Positions 59,534 to 64,000 of a stretch of 64,000 nt of DNA are shown here, one piece after another. The position numbers were made by a program, and so were the translations under genes. Origin of the DNA: CAMAVH01 sp964628235 (GTDB lineage: Bacteria; Pseudomonadota; Alphaproteobacteria; SMXQ01); the NCBI GenBank assembly GCA_964628235.1, contig CAZVLU010000009.1, forward strand, positions 19,945 through 83,944. The letters run 5' to 3'. Within the stretch, counting starts at the first letter, position 1. Each line of letters starts with the position of its first letter. The notes below the pieces were generated by a model. The model did not search any database. It was not told the origin of the DNA and saw only the letters and a list, made by a program, of their open reading frames with translations.

Positions 59534-60301
59534 ATGCTCGACATTCGCCGCATCCCCGCCCTGACCGACAATTATCTGTGGCTCGTCCGCGAGCCGGCAA
59601 GCGGCATGGTCGCCGTGGTCGATCCCGCCGAAGCGGAGCCGATCGACGCGGCGCTTGCCATGCTCGGCTGGCGCCTCACGCATATTCTCAACACGCACCA
59701 CCACAAGGATCACGTCGGCGGCAACATCGCGCTGAAAGCGGCGTGGAACGCCACCGTCGTCGGTCCGGCGGCCGACGCAGACCGCATTCCCGGCATCGAT
59801 ATCGAGGTCGGCGACGGCGAGACCTATCGCTTCGGCGAAGAGAGCGCCGAAGTGTTCGACGTGCCGGGCCACACGCGCGGCCATATCGCCTTCTGGTTTC
59901 CCGACAGCGACGCGCTGTTCTGCGGCGACACCTTGTTCGCGCTCGGCTGCGGCCGGCTGTTCGAAGGCACGCCGGCGCAGATGTGGACGTCCCTCGGCAA
60001 GTTCGGCCCGCTGCCCGACGAGACGCGGGTGTTTTGCGCCCATGAATATACCCAGTCGAATGCCCGCTTCGCGCTCACAGTCGATGGCGGGAACGCAGCC
60101 CTCGTCGCCCGCGCCCGCGCCGTCGACGAAGCGCGCGCCAAAGGCCAAGCCACTGTCCCCTCGACGCTCGGCGAGGAACGCGCCACCAACCCGTTCCTGC
60201 GCGCCGATGACAGCGAATTGGCGAAGAATCTCGGCCTCGACGCGCGCGATCCCGTCGCCGTCTTCGCCGAAATCCGTCAGCGTAAAGATCACTTCAAATA
60301 A
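59534..60301 (+). CDS. gloB: hydroxyacylglutathione hydrolase (glyoxalase II)
   Basis: 255 residues, metallo-beta-lactamase fold. The metal motif is THHHKDHVGGN (T-H-x-H-x-D-H), with further ligands in DVPGHTRGHIAFWF, FCGDTLFALGCGRLFEG and FCAHEYTQSNARFAL. The C-terminal part (PSTLGEERATNPFLRADDSEL...AEIRQRKDHF) is the glyoxalase II-specific helical domain that binds glutathione. It hydrolyses S-lactoylglutathione to lactate. A glutathione transferase gene follows 25 bases downstream, and chaC elsewhere in the window degrades glutathione. Confidence 0.95.
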   Translation: MLDIRRIPALTDNYLWLVREPASGMVAVVDPAEAEPIDAALAMLGWRLTHILNTHHHKDHVGGNIALKAAWNATVVGPAADADRIPGIDIEVGDGETYRFGEESAEVFDVPGHTRGHIAFWFPDSDALFCGDTLFALGCGRLFEGTPAQMWTSLGKFGPLPDETRVFCAHEYTQSNARFALTVDGGNAALVARARAVDEARAKGQATVPSTLGEERATNPFLRADDSELAKNLGLDARDPVAVFAEIRQRKDHFK

Positions 60302-60326
60302 GACTCATATCGACCAGGGGAGCCCC

Positions 60327-60929
60327 ATGAAACTGTTTTATTCGCCGTCGTCGCCCTATGTCCGCATGGCCCACACCGTCGCGATCCTCAAGGGGCTCGA
60401 CGGCAAACTGGAAAAGCCGCCGGCGCGCGAAGCCGGCGTCAATCTCGACAAGCTCAATCCGCTCAACAAAATTCCGACGCTGCTCACCGACGAAGGCGAG
60501 ACGCTGATCGAGTCGCGCTTGATCTGCCAATATTTTGACGAGGTCGGTAGCGGCCCGAAGCTTTACGGCCAAGACCCGCAGACGCGCCGCCGGGTTTTGC
60601 AGCAGGAAGCTCTCGGCCATGGCGTGCTCGACGCCGCCGTGCTCTGCCGCATGGAAGAGCGCATACGCAAACCGGAGATGCGCTCCGCCGAATGGATCGA
60701 GCGCCAGAAGAGCAAGATCGAACTCGGCTTCGCCGCCATCGAAACCATCGTCGGCCAGCTCGGCCCGTCGCTCGGCGTGCCGCATGTGACGTTCGCCTGC
60801 ATGCTGTTCTTCATCGAGCAGCATAAGATTTACGAAGGCTGGCGCGAAGCGTTCCCCAAGCTTGCCGCTTGGTATGACGCCGTGCGCAAGCAGGCGGCAC
60901 TGGTCGCGACCGAGCCGAAGCTCGGCTGA
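60327..60929 (+). CDS. glutathione S-transferase
   Basis: 200 residues from the ATG at 60327; AGGGGAG 7 bases ahead fixes this start over longer in-frame readings. The N-terminal thioredoxin-like domain is MKLFYSPSSPYVRMAHTVAILKGL with catalytic Ser in S-P-S-S-P-Y-V-R, then NPLNKIPTLLTDEGETLIESRLICQYFDE (the cis-Pro and E-S glutathione site). The helical C-terminal domain follows (RRVLQQEALGHGVLDAAVLCRMEER..., VTFACMLFFIEQHKIYEGWREAFPKLAAWYDAV). Substrates unknown. Probably co-transcribed with gloB and the cupin gene. Confidence 0.92.
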   Translation: MKLFYSPSSPYVRMAHTVAILKGLDGKLEKPPAREAGVNLDKLNPLNKIPTLLTDEGETLIESRLICQYFDEVGSGPKLYGQDPQTRRRVLQQEALGHGVLDAAVLCRMEERIRKPEMRSAEWIERQKSKIELGFAAIETIVGQLGPSLGVPHVTFACMLFFIEQHKIYEGWREAFPKLAAWYDAVRKQAALVATEPKLG

Positions 60930-60931
60930 GC

Positions 60932-61360
60932 ATGGCCGAGAGCGAGGCTGACGCCATCATCGCGGCCCTCGGCCTCGCGCCGCATCCCGAAGGCGGTTCT
61001 TTTCGCGAAACGTGGCGCGACCCCTCCGTGCCGCGCGGCCATGGCACGGCGATCTACTATCTGCTGAAAGCCGGAGAAGTCTCGCGCTGGCATCGCGTCG
61101 ATGCCGCCGAGATCTGGCATTACTATGCCGGCGCGCCCCTGGCCCTCAGCATCGCCGCGCCGAACGACAAGCCCACGCTCTATCGTCTCGGGCCCGACAT
61201 CGCCGCTGGCGAACGCCCGCAAATTCTGGTGCCGCCGAAACATTGGCAGAGCGCGCAGAGCGAGGGCGACTGGACATTGGTCGGCTGCACCGTCTCGCCG
61301 GCCTTCGAATTCGCCGGCTTCGAGATGGCCGCTCCTGAGTGGGAGCCGAACACGGCTTAG
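60932..61360 (+). CDS. DUF985 / cupin_5 family protein
   Basis: 142-residue single cupin. ADAIIAALGLAPHPEGGSFRETWRD opens the family, followed by TAIYYLLKAGEVSRWHRVDAAEIWHYYAGAPLAL with the likely metal/ligand histidines and glutamate, and VPPKHWQSAQSEGDWTLVGCTVSPAFEFAGFEMA. The function is unresolved; some relatives resemble sugar epimerases. It begins 2 bases after the GST stop. Its stop overlaps that of the convergent TPR glycosyltransferase gene by 4 bases. Confidence 0.9.
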   Translation: MAESEADAIIAALGLAPHPEGGSFRETWRDPSVPRGHGTAIYYLLKAGEVSRWHRVDAAEIWHYYAGAPLALSIAAPNDKPTLYRLGPDIAAGERPQILVPPKHWQSAQSEGDWTLVGCTVSPAFEFAGFEMAAPEWEPNTA

Positions 61361-63141
61361 GCCTTCGCGCACCAGTCGCGCCACAGCGCGCGATAGGCGT
61401 CTTCCAGCGACCGCGTGAAGCCGGCAGCGTCCATCAGCGGCGAGGCTTCGACGCGGGCGCGCATGCCGGCGCGCAACTCGGCGAGGCGCGCGCGGTCGGC
61501 GGCGAGCTTCGCGGCAATCGCCACGTAATCCTCCGGCGTCTCGGCCACCAGATCAGCAAGGCCGACGCGCGTCATCAGGCTGGCGCCGACCCGGGCGCAA
61601 TGGCGGTCGCCCGCCAGCGTCACCGTCGGCACGCCCATCCATAAGGCTTCGCAGGTCGTCGTCGTGCCGTTGTAGGGCAGGCTATCGAGCGCGATGTCCA
61701 TCTCGTGATACAGCGCCATATGGCCGGCATAGCCGCGCACGCGGCCGGCAAAGCGCAGGCGCTCGGTGGCGACCCCTGCCAAGGCAAAGCGCGCGACGAC
61801 GCCTTGGACGATCGCCGGATCGTTGAGGCCGCGCGCCTTCAGCAGCAACCGAGATCCGGGCACGGCGAGGAGCACCTGAGCCCAGAGATCGAGCGTCTCG
61901 TCATTCAACTTGGGCAGGTTGTTAAAACTCCCGAAGGTCACCGAACCTGCAGCGCCGGCGGGCGATGGCGAGACCGGCGGCACGTCATCCCCTGCGCCGT
62001 AGCAAAGAAAGCCCTGCGGCAGGCGAACGAGATTCTCGACGGCGAAGGCATCGGCGCCGGGAGGGTCGGCGATGGTGTCGGTGAGGCGGGAGTCCATTGC
62101 GCCGAGGCCCGTCGTGTCGGGATAGCCGAGCCAGTTGATCTGCACGGGCGCCGGCTTGCGGGCAAAGGCGCCGAGTCGATTGCCCGCCGTATGGCCGGCA
62201 AGATCGACCAGAATATCAATGGCGTCCTGACGGATCAGTTCGGCGAGCGCCGCATCGTTCATATCGCGCACGTCGCGCCAATTGGGGACTGACGCGCGCA
62301 GCTTGGCCGTCATCGCGTCGGGCTTGGCGACGTCGGAATAGGCGAAGAGCTCCACCTTCGCCGCGTCATGAGCGGCGAGCGACGGCGCGAGAAAGAACGC
62401 CACCGAATGCTGATGGAAATCAGCCGAGACATAGCCGATGCGCAATCGTCGTTCGGGATCGCGAACGTTGCCATGCGGCGCAGCCGCCGGCAGCCTGGCG
62501 CCGAAGGCCGCACCCGCCGCTTGATGCACAGCGAATAGCGCCGCCTTGTCGCCAGGCAAGTAATGGCTGCTAAAGGCCAGAGTGGAATGGGCAGCAAAAC
62601 TCAGCGGATCGCGCGCCAGCGCTTCGCGACAGAGCGACAGGCCTTCGGAAACCTGCCGCGCATTGATCAGCGCCACGGCAAGCCGTACCAACTGCGGCGC
62701 CGAAGTCGGGTCGAGCGCGGCCGCCTTGCGGCGGCAGTCCACCGCCTCGCTAAGCTGTTCGATCTGGTACAGCAGGCTGGCCAGATCCTGCCAAGCCTTG
62801 CCATATTGCGGCGCAAGCGCCACGGCGCGACGCAATAACGGCTCGGCCTTATCGCGCTCGCCACGCTCGCGGTGGACATTGGCAAGATTGATCAGAAAAT
62901 CGGGCTGACGGGGGTTTCGCGCGATAGAGCGCGCCATCAGAGCGACGCCCTCCTCGCTCTCGGCCGACTTGTGCAGGGCCACCCCCAGCACATGCAGGAG
63001 GTCGGCATTGTCGGGATCGGCGGCGAGCAAAGGCCTGAAGCGCCGCGCCGCGCCTGCGGCATCGCCACGCTGCAGATCGGCCAGCCCGGCTTGAAAAGCC
63101 GCCTTTTTGGCCTGCAGATCGGCAGCCTGCGGATCGGGCAA
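61357..63141 (-). CDS. TPR-containing O-linked GlcNAc transferase-like (SPINDLY type) protein
   Basis: 594 residues from a TTG at 63141, 10 bases after the phaB stop; no better start is available upstream. TPR repeats fill residues ~10-215 (ADLQRGDAAGAARRFRPLLAADPDNADLLHVLGVALH, RQPDFLINLANVHRERGERDKAEPLLRRAVALAPQYGKAW). The C-terminal glycosyltransferase-41 domain has RLRIGYVSADFHQHSVAFFLAPSL, IDILVDLAGHTAGNRLGAFARKPAPVQINWLGYPDTTGLGAMD, and LDSLPYNGTTTTCEALWMGVPTVTLAGDRHCARVGASLM. It probably glycosylates a protein such as flagellin or an autotransporter; the target is unknown. Confidence 0.92.
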   Translation of the reverse strand: MPDPQAADLQAKKAAFQAGLADLQRGDAAGAARRFRPLLAADPDNADLLHVLGVALHKSAESEEGVALMARSIARNPRQPDFLINLANVHRERGERDKAEPLLRRAVALAPQYGKAWQDLASLLYQIEQLSEAVDCRRKAAALDPTSAPQLVRLAVALINARQVSEGLSLCREALARDPLSFAAHSTLAFSSHYLPGDKAALFAVHQAAGAAFGARLPAAAPHGNVRDPERRLRIGYVSADFHQHSVAFFLAPSLAAHDAAKVELFAYSDVAKPDAMTAKLRASVPNWRDVRDMNDAALAELIRQDAIDILVDLAGHTAGNRLGAFARKPAPVQINWLGYPDTTGLGAMDSRLTDTIADPPGADAFAVENLVRLPQGFLCYGAGDDVPPVSPSPAGAAGSVTFGSFNNLPKLNDETLDLWAQVLLAVPGSRLLLKARGLNDPAIVQGVVARFALAGVATERLRFAGRVRGYAGHMALYHEMDIALDSLPYNGTTTTCEALWMGVPTVTLAGDRHCARVGASLMTRVGLADLVAETPEDYVAIAAKLAADRARLAELRAGMRARVEASPLMDAAGFTRSLEDAYRALWRDWCAKA

Positions 63142-63151
63142 CAGGCTGTCT

Positions 63152-63874
63152 CTAGTACATGTGCTGGCCGCCGTTCACCGACAACGTCGAGCCGGTGATG
63201 AAACCGGCGTCGTCGGCGACGAGGAACAGCACGGCGCGGGCGATCTCGTCGGCGCGGCCCAAGCGGCCCACCGGGATGCGCGCGACGATCTTCTCCAGCA
63301 CGTTGGGTGGCACAGCGCGCACCATGTCGGTGTCGATGTAGCCCGGCGCGATGGCGTTGACGGTGACGTTCTTGGCCGCGCCCTCTTGCGCCAGGGCCTT
63401 GGTGAAGCCGTGGATGCCGGATTTGGCGGCGGCGTAATTGACCTGGCCATATTGGCCGGCTTGGCCGTTGATCGAGCCGATATTGACGATGCGGCCGAAA
63501 CTGCGCTCGCGCATGCCGTCGATGACGACGCGCGACATGTTGAAACAGGAGCCGAGATTGGTCTCGATCACCGCCGTCCAATTCTCCGGCGTCATCTTGA
63601 CCATCGTCGCGTCGCGCGTGATGCCGGCGTTGTTCACCAGCACGTCGACCGGGCCGAGATCGGCGACGATCTTGGCCATGCCGGCTTCGCATTCGGGAAA
63701 CTTGGCGACGTCCCATTTATAGCTGCGGATGCCCGTCTCTTTCGTGAAGGCCGCTGCCGCCTCGTCGTTGCCGGCATAGACCGCCGCCACCTTGTAGCCG
63801 GCATTCTTCAGCGCCAGCGAAATCGCCCCGCCGATGCCTCGCGTGCCGCCTGTCACCACTGCCGTCCGCGCCAT
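63152..63874 (-). CDS. phaB: acetoacetyl-CoA reductase PhaB
   Basis: 240-residue short-chain dehydrogenase. The NADPH motif is VVTGGTRGIGGAISLALKNAG, then VDVLVNNAGITRD, the catalytic triad in VNIGSINGQAGQYGQVNYAAAKSG (Ser, Tyr-x3-Lys), and APGYIDTDMVRAVP. DATMVKMTPENWTAVIETNLGSCFNM is the PhaB/FabG-type block that distinguishes acetoacetyl-CoA reductase. It makes (R)-3-hydroxybutyryl-CoA for PHB and for the ethylmalonyl-CoA pathway. It follows the phaA end by 75 bases on the same strand. Confidence 0.93.
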   Translation of the reverse strand: MARTAVVTGGTRGIGGAISLALKNAGYKVAAVYAGNDEAAAAFTKETGIRSYKWDVAKFPECEAGMAKIVADLGPVDVLVNNAGITRDATMVKMTPENWTAVIETNLGSCFNMSRVVIDGMRERSFGRIVNIGSINGQAGQYGQVNYAAAKSGIHGFTKALAQEGAAKNVTVNAIAPGYIDTDMVRAVPPNVLEKIVARIPVGRLGRADEIARAVLFLVADDAGFITGSTLSVNGGQHMY

Positions 63875-63949
63875 GATCCACTCTCCCGTTAAAGCTATCC
63901 TGTTATCGCCTGAGCCTTCATCGAGGCCCTTAGCGTTTGACTATCGGCA

Positions 63950-64000
63950 TTACCGCTCGATGCAAATGGCAATGCCCATGCCGCCGCCGATGCAGAGCGT
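63950..64000 (-). CDS. phaA: acetyl-CoA acetyltransferase PhaA, C-terminal end (partial)
   Basis: Only the last 16 codons and the stop (TAA at 63952-63950) are in the window. They read TLCIGGGMGIAICIER, the C-terminal active-site strand of thiolases with the catalytic C-x-G motif (L-C-I-G-G-G-M-G). The gene continues off the right edge. Its place upstream of phaB on the same strand gives the usual phaA-phaB order for making acetoacetyl-CoA and reducing it to 3-hydroxybutyryl-CoA. Confidence 0.88.
   Translation of the reverse strand, partial: TLCIGGGMGIAICIER

Overview
This window is GC-rich chromosomal DNA that reads as an alphaproteobacterium, most likely of the Hyphomicrobiales (Rhizobiales). 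Supporting this are a COQ7-type ubiquinone hydroxylase, a TIGR02302/DUF4175 protein, class II (B12-dependent) ribonucleotide reductase, the argH-lptM-lysA order, a methylsuccinyl-CoA dehydrogenase of the ethylmalonyl-CoA pathway, PHB genes, a CtrA-like site before ftsE and dispersed GTCATGCCCG palindromes. The genus cannot be told from the sequence. Coding density is very high: no gene-free stretch exceeds about 290 bases, and many genes overlap by ATGA.

Position 1-12035 is a phosphonate-utilisation locus. It holds the end of one PhnE permease, a GNAT acetyltransferase, phnN, a complete C-P lyase core on the minus strand (phnG-H-I-J-K-L plus a DUF1045 gene), the regulator phnF, a second transporter phnD-C-E with a trailing flavoprotein gene, and phnM. 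No phnP is present. DUF1045 carries two HxT motifs and may be the missing cyclic-phosphate phosphodiesterase. Pho-box-like 7-mers at 11-bp spacing lie upstream of phnN, phnG and phnD, and a shared GTTGTCTAG 9-mer lies upstream of phnF and phnM.

Position 12166-17977 holds an AT-rich orphan gene, an RsmB-type rRNA methyltransferase, a YgiQ-family radical SAM gene interrupted by one in-frame amber codon, tRNA-Leu(CAA), and a SsuA/THI5-type binding protein. Position 18119-22478 is the Anbu locus: circularly permuted ATP-grasp, alpha-E protein, transglutaminase, then the proteasome-like Anbu peptidase. This is a poorly understood peptide ligation/proteolysis module and the most unusual system here.

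Position 22565-42395 is largely housekeeping: dsbB, coq7, nfeD/SPFH, HNH, esterase, Nudix, mcd, a HIG1-like membrane protein, pduO, 3-hydroxyacyl-CoA dehydrogenase, VOC, tlpA, argH, lptM (46 codons), lysA, DUF4175 protein, receiver, zinc-ribbon protein, ftsEX, YdcF and plsC. Position 42517-46482 is a sulfate importer operon (cysA-sbp-cysT-cysW). It is followed by an AT-rich three-gene cassette of unknown function (46583-48167, TIGR04255 type).

Position 48453-64000 holds nrdJ, chaC, DUF2125, exoD, an aromatic/histidine amino-acid cluster (chorismate mutase-like, hisC, tyrC), metX-metW, a methyltransferase, gloB, GST, DUF985 cupin, a SPINDLY-type TPR glycosyltransferase, phaB and the end of phaA. 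B12 chemistry recurs: PduO makes the adenosylcobalamin that NrdJ and the ethylmalonyl-CoA pathway mutases need. Three copies of a roughly 90-bp composite palindrome sit in intergenic gaps.
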